A stretch of DNA of 64,000 nt from Sphingobium lactosutens (GTDB lineage: Bacteria > Pseudomonadota > Alphaproteobacteria > Sphingomonadales > Sphingomonadaceae). The notes beneath the pieces are model-generated. The model was not told the DNA's origin, ran no database searches, and was given only the letters and a program-made list of their open reading frames with translations. The position numbers were made by a program, and so were the translations under genes. This document shows positions 16,346 to 24,710 of this stretch, piece after piece. Each line of letters begins with the position of its first letter. The first letter of the stretch is position 1. The stretch covers positions 124,001 through 188,000 of the forward strand of contig NZ_QJQX01000075.1 in NCBI RefSeq assembly GCF_013393185.1, in the 5' to 3' direction.

Positions 16346-18976
16346 TTACAGCGTGCGCTGGCGCTCTTCGACCTCGAACAGTTCGAGCGTGTCGCCGGCC
16401 TTGATGTCGTTCGTGTCCTGCAGGACCGCGCCGCACTCCATGCCTGCACGCACTTCGGACACGTCGTCCTTGAAGCGACGCAGCGACGCGATGTGGGTGC
16501 GCGAGACGATGACATCGTCGCGGGTGAGGCGCGCCGACAGACCCTTGCGGATGATGCCGTCGAGGACGAGCAGACCGGCCGCCTTGTCCTTCTTGCCCGC
16601 CGGGAACACCTGAAGCACCTCGGCACGACCAACGATCGTTTCGATGCGCTCGGGCGCCAGCTGGCCCGCCATTTCGCCGCGAACCTCTTCGAGCAGGTCG
16701 TAGATCACGTCATAATAGCGCAGCGAGATCTTCTCGCGCTCCGCCAGCTGACGCGCCTTGGCATTGGGACGGACGTTGAAGCCGATCAGCGGCGCGCGGC
16801 TGGCGGCGGCCAGCGTGACGTCGCTTTCGGTGATCGCGCCGACGCCCGAATGCAGGATGCGGACCTTGATCTCGTCGGTCGAGATACGGTTCAGCGCGGT
16901 CACGATCGCTTCGACCGACCCCTGCACGTCGCCCTTCACCACCACCGGATATTCGATGACGGTCGTGTTGAGCGCCGAGAACATATGCTCGAAGCTCGTC
17001 GGGGCGGCGGTGGTGCGCTTCTTGGTCGCCTGCTCCTGACGGTAAGCGGCGACTTCGCGGGCGCGGGCTTCATTTTCCACGACGGTGAGCTGGTCGCCTG
17101 CCATCGGAACGCCGGACAGACCCAGAACCTCGACCGGGGTCGAGGGACCGGCGGTCTTCACCTGCTGGCCCTTGTCGTTGATCATCGCGCGGACCTTGCC
17201 GCTTTCAGACCCTATAACGAAGGTGTCGCCGATCTTCAGCGTGCCCTTGCGGACAAGAACGGTCGCCACAGCGCCGCGGCCCTTGTCGAGCTGCGCCTCG
17301 ATCACATTGCCTTCGGCGGCGCGATCGGGGTTGGCGGTCAGTTCCATGACTTCGGCCTGAAGCAGGATCTTCTCGATCAGTTCGTCGAGGCCGGTCTTCT
17401 TGAGCGCCGAAACCTCCACGTCCTGGACGTCGCCGCCCATATCCTCGACCACGATCTCCTCGCTCAGCAGGCGCTCGCGCACCTTCTGCGGATTGGCGTC
17501 GGGCTTGTCGCACTTGTTGATCGCGACGATCATCGGGACGCCGGCAGCCTTGGTGTGGTTGATCGCCTCGATAGTCTGCGGCATCAGGCCGTCATCGGCC
17601 GCCACCACCAGGATGACGATGTCGGTGACGTTGGCGCCGCGGGCTCGCATTTCCGAGAAGGCTTCGTGGCCCGGCGTGTCAAGGAAGGTGATGACATCAC
17701 CGCCCTTGGTCGTCACCTGATAGGCGCCGATATGCTGGGTGATGCCGCCGCTTTCGCCGGCGACCACATCGGTCCCGCGCAGGGCGTCGAGCAGCGACGT
17801 CTTGCCATGGTCGACATGGCCCATGATGGTCACGACCGGCGCGCGGGGCTTCAGCGTTTCGAACGCATCAACCTCGCCTTCCATGCCGATTTCGACGTCG
17901 GCATCGGACACGCGCTGGATGCGGTGGCCGAATTCCTCGACCAGCAGCTCCGCCGTATCCTGGTCGATCGGCTGGTTGAGCGTGACGGCGGTGCCCATCT
18001 TGAACAGGGACTTGACCAAGTCCGCGCCCTTTTCGGCCATACGGTTGGCAAGTTCCTGCACCGTGATGCTTTCAGGCACGATCACGTCGCGGCTCTGCTT
18101 CTCGCGGGTCTTGGAACCACCCGAATAATGCGCGCGACGCTCCTTTTCACGGGCGCGCTTGAGGGCCGCGAGGCTGCGCGCGCGAGCGCTGTCGTCGTCG
18201 GCCAACGCCTTGGTCACGGTCAGCTTGCCGGCCTGACGACGATTATCCTCGCCCTTCTTGGCGCGGTCGGGCTTGGCCGGTTCGGGGCGCTTGACCGGCG
18301 CGACCGGCGTGAAGCGGCGCGGCGGCGGAATGGTGGCGGCGGTCGTCGCCGGCTTCTGCTCGGCGGGGGCAGCGGCAGGCGCAGCCGTTTCGGCAGGCGC
18401 CGCAGCGACGGGCGCAGCCTCTTCGACCGGCGCGGGCGCGGGCGTGGCGACAACGTCCTCGGCAGCCTTTACAGCGGCTTCGGTCTGACGCGTGGCATTG
18501 GCTTCCGCATTTTCAGCAGCGAGCCGATTTTCCTCGGCGCGGCGCTTTTCTTCCTCGATCGCGGCGAGTCGCTGCGCATCTTCGCGACGGCGCGCATCTT
18601 CCAGCGCGGTCATGCGGGCTTCCTCGGCCTCGCGCAGCAGCTTGGCCTGGAGTTCCTGACGCGACATCAGGCTCTGCGGCGGCGACTGGCGCACCGGGGC
18701 GGGCTGCGGCGCGCGCGCCTGCGGCTGTTGCGGCGGCGGAGCGGCAGGACGCGGCGCGGCCGGCGCGGGCGTCGGATCGACCTGGGGCGCAGCCGCAGGA
18801 GCGCCACCGGTCGTCTCACCGGGCTTGCCCAGGACGCGGCGCCGCTTCACCTCAACCACGACCGTATTCTTGCGGCCATGGCTGAACTGCTGCTGCACCT
18901 GGCCGGATTCGACGGTCCGCTTGATGCCCAGCGGCTTGCGGCCCAGAACCGGCTTGTCTTCCTTGCTGTCACTCAT
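16346..18976 (-). CDS. infB: Translation initiation factor IF-2
   Basis: 876 residues. IF-2 places initiator tRNA on the 30S subunit. The N-terminal quarter is a low-complexity Ala/Pro/Glu region with coiled-coil segments (EEARMTALEDARRREDAQRLAA), then an IF2-associated helix. The G domain starts near residue 375: G1 GHVDHGKTSLLDAL, G3 DTPGHEAF, G4 NKCDKP. Domains II-IV follow to the C-terminal VEERQRTL. The length is in the usual range for alphaproteobacteria. Confidence 0.98.
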   Translation of the reverse strand: MSDSKEDKPVLGRKPLGIKRTVESGQVQQQFSHGRKNTVVVEVKRRRVLGKPGETTGGAPAAAPQVDPTPAPAAPRPAAPPPQQPQARAPQPAPVRQSPPQSLMSRQELQAKLLREAEEARMTALEDARRREDAQRLAAIEEEKRRAEENRLAAENAEANATRQTEAAVKAAEDVVATPAPAPVEEAAPVAAAPAETAAPAAAPAEQKPATTAATIPPPRRFTPVAPVKRPEPAKPDRAKKGEDNRRQAGKLTVTKALADDDSARARSLAALKRAREKERRAHYSGGSKTREKQSRDVIVPESITVQELANRMAEKGADLVKSLFKMGTAVTLNQPIDQDTAELLVEEFGHRIQRVSDADVEIGMEGEVDAFETLKPRAPVVTIMGHVDHGKTSLLDALRGTDVVAGESGGITQHIGAYQVTTKGGDVITFLDTPGHEAFSEMRARGANVTDIVILVVAADDGLMPQTIEAINHTKAAGVPMIVAINKCDKPDANPQKVRERLLSEEIVVEDMGGDVQDVEVSALKKTGLDELIEKILLQAEVMELTANPDRAAEGNVIEAQLDKGRGAVATVLVRKGTLKIGDTFVIGSESGKVRAMINDKGQQVKTAGPSTPVEVLGLSGVPMAGDQLTVVENEARAREVAAYRQEQATKKRTTAAPTSFEHMFSALNTTVIEYPVVVKGDVQGSVEAIVTALNRISTDEIKVRILHSGVGAITESDVTLAAASRAPLIGFNVRPNAKARQLAEREKISLRYYDVIYDLLEEVRGEMAGQLAPERIETIVGRAEVLQVFPAGKKDKAAGLLVLDGIIRKGLSARLTRDDVIVSRTHIASLRRFKDDVSEVRAGMECGAVLQDTNDIKAGDTLELFEVEERQRTL

Positions 18977-19060
18977 ACGATCGAACTTAACCCTTCACTT
19001 CCGCTTCGGCCGGATAGGCCCGCCGACGCCCAATATTATGCTTACTCGGCCCGCATTCAC

Positions 19061-19717
19061 TCAAGGACGCGGCGCATCGGCAGAGTCATGCTCTCCATGC
19101 ACAGGCGCTCCGTTAGCGCAACCCAGATAGCTTTCCAAGCGGGCTATGGCCGCGCGCAGGCGCGATGCAGCACGCGAGTCGGTCACCGCGATATGGACGA
19201 CATTATCCCGCCCCATTGCCATAGATAGGGCGTCGCGGTCCACAGGCAAGACGATGCCCGCCAAATCCGTGCCCTCCGCTTCCTGTCCGACGCGCAGCGC
19301 CTGGTCCAGTTTGCGGTTGCCGTCGGCCGCCGCATCGGCGGCATGGAACAGCAATCGCACCTGCCCCTTGCGGCAGGCGACGTCGATCTTTTCCGATCCC
19401 GTCAGCAGCATGGAGGCGCGCGCCTCCAGCCCCAGCCGGTCGAGCAGCGCCTTGCGCAGCCCCGATTCGATCAGGTCCGGCAGCGTATCGGGAATCTGGA
19501 GCGCACCCTCCTTGAAGGCGCGGGCGAGCGCCCCCTTGAGCTTGCCCTTGGCCAGCGCGACCTCCAGCTCCGCGCGCGTCACGCCGATCCAGGCGCCCCG
19601 CCCCGGCGCCTTGGCGCGGATGTCGGGAAGCACCTGCCCTTCCGGCCCCACGGCCAGACGGATCAGCGTTTCGGGATCGGCGCGGTCGCCGGTCAATATG
19701 CATTTACGTTCGGTCAT
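19061..19717 (-). CDS. YlxR (RnpM-type, DUF448) protein fused to an L7Ae-like domain
   Basis: 218 residues. The N-terminal half is YlxR/DUF448 (MTERKCILTGDRADPETLIRLAVGPEGQVLPD and PGRGAWIGVTR), and the C-terminal half (DRLGLEARASMLLTGSEKIDVACRKGQVRLLFHAADAAADG) looks like a ribosomal L7Ae/L30e-type RNA-binding fold. The two-domain form is usual in alphaproteobacterial nusA-infB operons. It probably binds structured RNA such as RNase P RNA or rRNA; the YlxR proteins of Firmicutes modulate RNase P. Confidence 0.9.
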   Translation of the reverse strand: MTERKCILTGDRADPETLIRLAVGPEGQVLPDIRAKAPGRGAWIGVTRAELEVALAKGKLKGALARAFKEGALQIPDTLPDLIESGLRKALLDRLGLEARASMLLTGSEKIDVACRKGQVRLLFHAADAAADGNRKLDQALRVGQEAEGTDLAGIVLPVDRDALSMAMGRDNVVHIAVTDSRAASRLRAAIARLESYLGCANGAPVHGEHDSADAPRP

Positions 19718-19780
19718 GCGCGCTCCTCCGCCAGAACGGAAGAAAGGGCAAGTCCAACGCTGTGGGGAGCGCTTATTCTC

Positions 19781-20014
19781 TCATCGGGGAGTGTCCGCAG
19801 CATTGGCGTCCTCCCTGGGCTGAGGATTGGCGCGATCGGCGAGCAGCTGCCCGCCGGCCCCGTAATTTTCGGTCGGGATTTCCGAGATCACCACCTGGAC
19901 GGCAGCCGCCGACTTCCCCAGCCGCTCCACGAGCGACTGGGTGATGTCGGCAACGATCGCGGCTTTCTGCTCGCGAGTGGCGTTGCCGGCCAGACGGATG
20001 TCGACAAAAGGCAT
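19781..20014 (-). CDS. 4-oxalocrotonate tautomerase family protein
   Basis: 77 residues beginning MPFVDIRLAGNATREQK, so Pro2 would be the catalytic N-terminal amine after methionine removal. The body matches the 4-OT fold (AAIVADITQSLVERLGKSAAAVQVVISEIPTENYGAGG) with a short C-terminal tail. Such tautomerases act on enol/keto isomers in aromatic degradation, or have unknown roles. Its position 6 bases after nusA, inside the nusA-infB operon, has no obvious functional link. Confidence 0.88.
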   Translation of the reverse strand: MPFVDIRLAGNATREQKAAIVADITQSLVERLGKSAAAVQVVISEIPTENYGAGGQLLADRANPQPREDANAADTPR

Positions 20015-20020
20015 GGAGTC

Positions 20021-21592
20021 TCAGGCTTCCTCTTCGAACCAGTGGGCGCGAGCGGCCATGATGATCTCATTGCCCTGCTCGTCGGACAGGCCATAGGTCG
20101 CCAGGATGCCGCCCTTGTCGTCGCTGCTGCTGTCCGACTTGCGACGACGCTGGTCGACGCGCTTCTTCTGCACCAGTTCGTCGGTGGCAAGGTCGGCGAG
20201 GTCGTCGAGCGTCTTGACGCCCGCCTTGCCCAGCGTGACCAGCATCGCTTCGGTGAGGTGCGGCATGTCAGCCAGCGCGTCGTCGACGCCCAACGCCTGA
20301 CGCTCTTCGCGGGCGGCCTGCTCGCGACGGTCGAGCGCTTCCTGCGCACGGCTCTGCAACTCGGCGGCAAGGTCTTCGTCGAAGCCTTCGATCGCGGCGA
20401 GTTCCTCGACGCTGACATAGGCGACTTCTTCCAGCTCGCCAAAGCCTTCGGCGACCAGCAGCTGCGACAGCGTCTCGTCCACGTCCAGTTCGTTCTGGAA
20501 CAGTTCAGACCGGGCGACGAATTCCTTCTGGCGCTTCTCGCTGGCGTCGGCCTCGGTCATGATGTCGATCGCCTTGCCGGTGAGCTGGCTGGCGAGGCGG
20601 ACATTCTGGCCGCGGCGGCCGATGGCGAGCGACAGCTGATCGTCGGGAACGACGACTTCGATGCGCTCTTCTTCCTCGTCGATGACGACGCGGGCGACCT
20701 GCGCGGGCTGCAACGCGTTGACGACGAAGGTCGCGGTATCTTCCGACCAGGGGATGATGTCGATCTTCTCGCCCTGCATTTCCTGCACGACGGCCTGGAC
20801 GCGGCTGCCCTTCATGCCGACGCAGGCGCCGACGGGATCGATGCTGCTGTCACGGCTGATGACGCCGATCTTGGCGCGGCTGCCCGGATCACGGGCGGCG
20901 GCCATGATGGTGATGACGCCGTCGTAGATTTCGGGGACTTCCTGCGCGAACAGCTTCTTCATGAATTCGGGATGCGCGCGGCTGAGGAAAATCTGCGGCC
21001 CGCGATTTTCGCGGCGCACGTTCAGCACGACCGAACGGATGCGGTCGCCGACGCGGACGACTTCGCGCGGAATTTGCTGGTCGCGGCGGATCACGCCTTC
21101 GGCGCGGCCCAGATTGACGACGACATGGCCGAATTCGACCGACTTGACGACACCGGTGATGATCTCGCCCACGCGGTCCTTATATTCCTCGAACTGGCGC
21201 TCGCGCTCGGCGTCGCGGACCTTCTGGAAGATCACCTGCTTGGCCGACTGGGCGTCGATGCGGCCCAGGTCGATCGCGGGCAGCGGATCGACGATGAAGT
21301 CGCCGACGACGGCGTCCTTCTTCAGCTTGGCGGCCTGCTTCAGGTCGACCTGCTTGAAATAATCCTCGACCAGCTCGACCACTTCGACAACTCTCCAGAG
21401 ACGGAGATCGCCGCTGTCGGGGTCCAGCTTCGCACGAATATCATTCTCGGCGCCGTAGCGCGCGCGCGCGGCGCGCTGGATCGCGTCCTCCATCGCCTCG
21501 ATGACGATGGCCTTGTCGATCATCTTTTCCGATGCCACCGAATTGGCGATGGCGATCAGCTCTGCCTTGTTGGCGGAAATGGCGTTGGCCAT
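20021..21592 (-). CDS. nusA: Transcription termination/antitermination factor NusA
   Basis: 523 residues. Order: N-terminal RNA polymerase-binding domain (to about 125), S1 domain (GEIITGVVKSVEFGHVVVNLGRAEGVI), two KH domains (DPVGACVGMKGSRVQAVVQEM and LAIGRRGQNVRLASQLTGKAID), then an acidic region and two helix-hairpin-helix repeats (LLVAEGFGELEEVAYV and ALVTLGKAG-like). It modulates pausing, termination and rRNA antitermination. It follows rimP by 14 bases. Confidence 0.98.
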   Translation of the reverse strand: MANAISANKAELIAIANSVASEKMIDKAIVIEAMEDAIQRAARARYGAENDIRAKLDPDSGDLRLWRVVEVVELVEDYFKQVDLKQAAKLKKDAVVGDFIVDPLPAIDLGRIDAQSAKQVIFQKVRDAERERQFEEYKDRVGEIITGVVKSVEFGHVVVNLGRAEGVIRRDQQIPREVVRVGDRIRSVVLNVRRENRGPQIFLSRAHPEFMKKLFAQEVPEIYDGVITIMAAARDPGSRAKIGVISRDSSIDPVGACVGMKGSRVQAVVQEMQGEKIDIIPWSEDTATFVVNALQPAQVARVVIDEEEERIEVVVPDDQLSLAIGRRGQNVRLASQLTGKAIDIMTEADASEKRQKEFVARSELFQNELDVDETLSQLLVAEGFGELEEVAYVSVEELAAIEGFDEDLAAELQSRAQEALDRREQAAREERQALGVDDALADMPHLTEAMLVTLGKAGVKTLDDLADLATDELVQKKRVDQRRRKSDSSSDDKGGILATYGLSDEQGNEIIMAARAHWFEEEA

Positions 21593-21606
21593 GACGTTAT
21601 GAACCC

Positions 21607-22131
21607 TTATTCTTCGGTTTCAAACTCGTCCGCCCCATCGGAGGAGAGCGGCATACTAGCAGCAATCAGCTTGTCGGTCAGCACCAGCTTGGCGTCGCCC
21701 ACAAGCGCGAAAGGAATGGAAACGTCACCCGCCTTGGCGTCGGCGAAGAGAATCTCCTCGCCCTCGACGCCCTTCAGGATGCCGCGAAAGCTCTTGCGGC
21801 CCGACACGATTTCGGTCGCGTTGATCTTCGCCTCGTGCCCGGCCCATTCGAGGAAGTCGTGCAGGCGGGTCAGCGGCCGGTCGATGCCGGGCGAACTCAC
21901 TTCCAGGCGATAGGCGTCCTCGATCGGGTCGGCTTCATCCAGCACGTCAGACAGGCGGCGCGAGATGGTCGCGCAATCCTCGATCACAAGCTGCTTGGTC
22001 GACGGATTTTCGGCCATGATCTGGAGCGTATATTCGTCGCCCGACCCGAACAGCTTGATGCGCACCAGTGCAAAGCCCAAAGCCTTCACTTCAGGTTCGA
22101 TCAGCGCGGTCAGTTCGGCGATGTCCGCCAT
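21607..22131 (-). CDS. rimP: Ribosome maturation factor RimP
   Basis: 174 residues from MADIAELTALIEPEVKALGF. Conserved blocks are YTLQIMAENPSTKQLVIEDCATISRRLSDVLDEADPI and YRLEVSSPGIDRPLTRLHDF, the signature of this 30S assembly factor. The longer frame to 22392 was rejected because it crosses the predicted promoter and a leader hairpin (22169-22185) and shows no conserved sequence. First gene of the rimP-nusA-infB operon. Confidence 0.95.
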   Translation of the reverse strand: MADIAELTALIEPEVKALGFALVRIKLFGSGDEYTLQIMAENPSTKQLVIEDCATISRRLSDVLDEADPIEDAYRLEVSSPGIDRPLTRLHDFLEWAGHEAKINATEIVSGRKSFRGILKGVEGEEILFADAKAGDVSIPFALVGDAKLVLTDKLIAASMPLSSDGADEFETEE

Positions 22132-22221
22132 GCAGTCTCCGTAAACCAATATGTGCGTCTTCCCGCGCCGCAGGCTTGGCCTGCGACCCTGACATGTTTG
22201 ACGATGTAAGGAAGCAAGCGC

Positions 22222-22250
22222 GATATAGGCGCGACGTCGAAAATCTGCAA
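22222..22250 (-). promoter_or_regulatory. Putative sigma-70-type promoter of the rimP-nusA-infB operon
   Basis: On the minus strand TTGCAG (22245-22250) and TATATC (22222-22227) are separated by 17 bases, about 90 bases upstream of the rimP start. The leader between them and rimP holds a hairpin CGCAGGC-TTG-GCCTGCG (22169-22185). Confidence 0.5.
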
Positions 22251-22328
22251 CATTATTCGTCTCGAACCATTTGAAGCGCATCACCCCGCGCCTTACGCCC
22301 GCCCCAAAGCCCTGACATGGAGACACAG

Positions 22329-23459
22329 ATGCGCCATTTGACGCTCGCCGCCCTTCCCCTTCTGCTGATCGCCTGTTCGGGTGACGGGGCAAGCAGCCAG
22401 ACGACCGCCCCCGGCGAAAAGCCGTTCAAGACCTCCGTCATCGCCGACTTCGATTCGCCCTGGGCGATGACCTTCCTGCCGGACGGCCGCGCGCTGGTGA
22501 CGGAGAAGGCGGGCGAGATGATCCTGTTCGATCCGAAGAACGGCACCAAAATCCCGGTCGCGGGCATCCCCAAGGTCGATTATGCCGGACAGGGCGCGCT
22601 GATGGACGTGGTGCTGTCGCCCACCTTCGCGCAGGACAAGGCGGTCTATTTCAGCTTCTCCGAGGAGCGCGACGGCCTCAAGGGCGTGGCGCTGGCCAAG
22701 GGTGCGTTCAACCAGGCGAGCGACGGGACGACGAAGCTGGACGGCGTTCAGGTCATCTTCCGCGCCAGCCCCTATGTCGACGGCAACGGTCATTATTCCG
22801 GCCGCATCGCTTTTTCCCCCGACGGCAAATATCTTTTCTTCACCAATGGCGAGCGGCAGAAGTTCGATCCCGCGCAGGACACCAAGTCGACGCTGGGCAA
22901 GGTGCTGCGCCTGAACCTCGACGGCACGCCGGCAGCGGGCAATCCGCTTAGCGCGAAGGGCTTCAACCCCGCCATTTGGTCCTACGGCCATCGCAACCTG
23001 CTGGGCATTGCCTTCGACGCTGACGGGCGGCTGTGGGAACAGGAAATGGGGCCGAAGGGCGGCGACGAGGTCAACCTGATCAAGCCGGGCCTCAATTACG
23101 GCTATCCCAAGGTGTCCAACGGCGACCATTATGACGGCAAGCCGATTCCCGACCACGCACCGGGCGACGGGTATGAGGCGCCCAAGGTCTGGTGGAACCC
23201 GGTCATCTCGCCGGGCGGATTGCTCTATTATTCGGGCGACCTCTTCCCGCAATGGAAGAACTCGCTGTTTATCGGCGGCCTGTCGAGCCAGGCGCTGGTC
23301 CGCGTGAAGCTGGACGGAGAGAAAGCGGAAAAGGCCGACCAGTGGGACATGGGCGCGCGCATCCGCGAGGTCGAGCAGGGACCGGACGGCGCGCTCTGGC
23401 TACTGGAGGATGGCGGCAAGTCGCAGGGACGGATGCTAAAGCTGACGCCGATGGGCTGA
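22329..23459 (+). CDS. PQQ-dependent aldose sugar dehydrogenase-like lipoprotein
   Basis: 376 residues. The beta-propeller family (soluble glucose dehydrogenase, YliI/Asd) is recognisable from DSPWAMTFLPDGRALVTEKAG, GHYSGRIAFSPDGKYLFFTNG and WSYGHRNLLGIAFDADGRLWEQEMGPKGGDEVNLI, the last carrying the catalytic and PQQ/Ca-binding region. A lipoprotein signal ends in LLLIAC. The ATG at 22329 has a GGAG about 7 bases upstream, so the four-codon longer start was not used. It is expected to oxidise aldoses in the periplasm; cofactor use is inferred from the family. Confidence 0.9.
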   Translation: MRHLTLAALPLLLIACSGDGASSQTTAPGEKPFKTSVIADFDSPWAMTFLPDGRALVTEKAGEMILFDPKNGTKIPVAGIPKVDYAGQGALMDVVLSPTFAQDKAVYFSFSEERDGLKGVALAKGAFNQASDGTTKLDGVQVIFRASPYVDGNGHYSGRIAFSPDGKYLFFTNGERQKFDPAQDTKSTLGKVLRLNLDGTPAAGNPLSAKGFNPAIWSYGHRNLLGIAFDADGRLWEQEMGPKGGDEVNLIKPGLNYGYPKVSNGDHYDGKPIPDHAPGDGYEAPKVWWNPVISPGGLLYYSGDLFPQWKNSLFIGGLSSQALVRVKLDGEKAEKADQWDMGARIREVEQGPDGALWLLEDGGKSQGRMLKLTPMG

Positions 23460-23493
23460 CCCCTTTCCGCGGCCCATTACGCTCCCTATTTGC

Positions 23494-23530
23494 GGCGCGG
23501 CACGATCATTCGTGCCGCGCCTTTTTCTTT
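23494..23530 (+). terminator. Strong terminator between the sugar dehydrogenase and the old yellow enzyme gene
   Basis: A perfect 12-bp stem (23494-23505 with 23510-23521), loop TCAT, followed by TTTTTCTTT. It ends only 13 bases before the next start codon, so the next gene needs another RNA source or read-through. Confidence 0.9.
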
Positions 23531-23543
23531 CATGGAGATCCCC

Positions 23544-24656
23544 ATGAGCGGTCCCAAGCTGTTCCAACCCTTCCATGTCGGCGACATCAAGCTCGACAAT
23601 CGCATCGTCATCGCTCCCATGTGCCAATATTCGGCGGTGGACGGGGAAATGACCGACTGGCACCTCATCCATCTCGGCCAGCTCGCCCTGTCGGGCGCCG
23701 CGCTGCTCACGATCGAGGCGACCGCGGTTCTGCCGGAGGGGCGGATCAGCCATGCCGATGTCGGCCTGTGGGACGACCGCACCGAGGCGGCGATGAAGCG
23801 GGTGCTGGACGGCGTGCGCCGCCATAGCGATATGCCGATCGCGATCCAGCTTGGTCATGCGGGACGCAAGGCGTCGACGCAGGTGCCGTGGCAGGGCGGC
23901 GCGCAGATTGCGCCCGATGCCGCCAATGGCTGGCAGACGGTTGCCCCCTCTCCCCTGCCCTTCACGCCCGGCACCAACGCCCCGATGGCGCTCGACCGGG
24001 CGGCGATCGAGCGGTTGCGCGACGCCTTCGTCGCGTCGGCGAAACGGGCCGACAATCTGGGGCTGGATGCCTTGCAGCTCCATGGCGCGCATGGCTATCT
24101 GATGCACCAGTTCCTCTCGCCCCTCTCCAACCGGCGCGACGATGACTATGGCGGCAGTCTCGAAAACCGGATGCGCCTGCCGCTGGAGATTTTCGACGCG
24201 GTGCGCGCCGCCTTCCCGGCGGGCAAGGCGGTGACGATGCGCGTGTCGGGCACCGACTGGGTCGAGGGTGGCTGGGACATCGAGCAGACGGTCGCCTTCG
24301 CCAGGGCGCTGGAGGCGCGCGGATGCAGCGCCATCCATGTGTCGAGCGGTGGTCTCGATCCGCGACAGGATATTCCGGTCGGCCCCAGCTATCAGGTTCC
24401 GCTCGCCCGCGCAGTGAAGCAGGCGGTGGCGATGCCGGTGATCGCGGTGGGCCTGATCACCGACTATGAACAGGCCGAGGCGATCGTCGGCACGGGCGAC
24501 GCGGACCTGATCGCGATCGCGCGCACCATCCTCTACGACCCGCGCTGGCCCTGGCACGCGGCAGCCCATCTGGGCGCTTCGGTGAAGGCCGCCCCGCAAT
24601 ATCTGCGCTGCCAGCCGCGGCAGTATCGACATCTGTTCGACGCGCCGAAGGATTGA
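23544..24656 (+). CDS. NADH:flavin oxidoreductase, old yellow enzyme family (YqjM/NamA-like)
   Basis: 370 residues, an FMN-dependent TIM barrel reducing activated C=C bonds. LFQPFHVGDIKLDNRIVIAPMCQYSA carries the Cys characteristic of the thermophilic-like/YqjM subclass; IQLGHAGRKAS is the FMN and substrate segment; LQLHGAHGYLMHQFLSPLSNRRDDDYGGSLENRMRLPLEI is the family hallmark. The ATG at 23544 has GGAG at good spacing; the upstream extension would run through the terminator hairpin. Confidence 0.95.
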   Translation: MSGPKLFQPFHVGDIKLDNRIVIAPMCQYSAVDGEMTDWHLIHLGQLALSGAALLTIEATAVLPEGRISHADVGLWDDRTEAAMKRVLDGVRRHSDMPIAIQLGHAGRKASTQVPWQGGAQIAPDAANGWQTVAPSPLPFTPGTNAPMALDRAAIERLRDAFVASAKRADNLGLDALQLHGAHGYLMHQFLSPLSNRRDDDYGGSLENRMRLPLEIFDAVRAAFPAGKAVTMRVSGTDWVEGGWDIEQTVAFARALEARGCSAIHVSSGGLDPRQDIPVGPSYQVPLARAVKQAVAMPVIAVGLITDYEQAEAIVGTGDADLIAIARTILYDPRWPWHAAAHLGASVKAAPQYLRCQPRQYRHLFDAPKD

Positions 24657-24675
24657 CACAAGAACAGCACTCAAA

Positions 24676-24710
24676 CGAAAAACGGGGCCTTGTCGGCCCC
24701 GTTTCCTTTT
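24676..24710. terminator. Bidirectional terminator between the old yellow enzyme gene and pyrG
   Basis: AACGGGGCC and GGCCCCGTT form a 9-bp stem around TTGTC. The plus strand continues TCCTTTT, and the minus strand continues TTTCGTTTG after the stem, serving both convergent genes. Confidence 0.85.

Noticed and set aside
16283..19228. A 981-codon plus-strand frame over infB
   Set aside because: Antisense to infB and partly to ylxR; low-complexity translation.
22132..22328. Riboswitch in the rimP leader
   Set aside because: Only a single 7-bp hairpin is visible and no known aptamer pattern was recognised.
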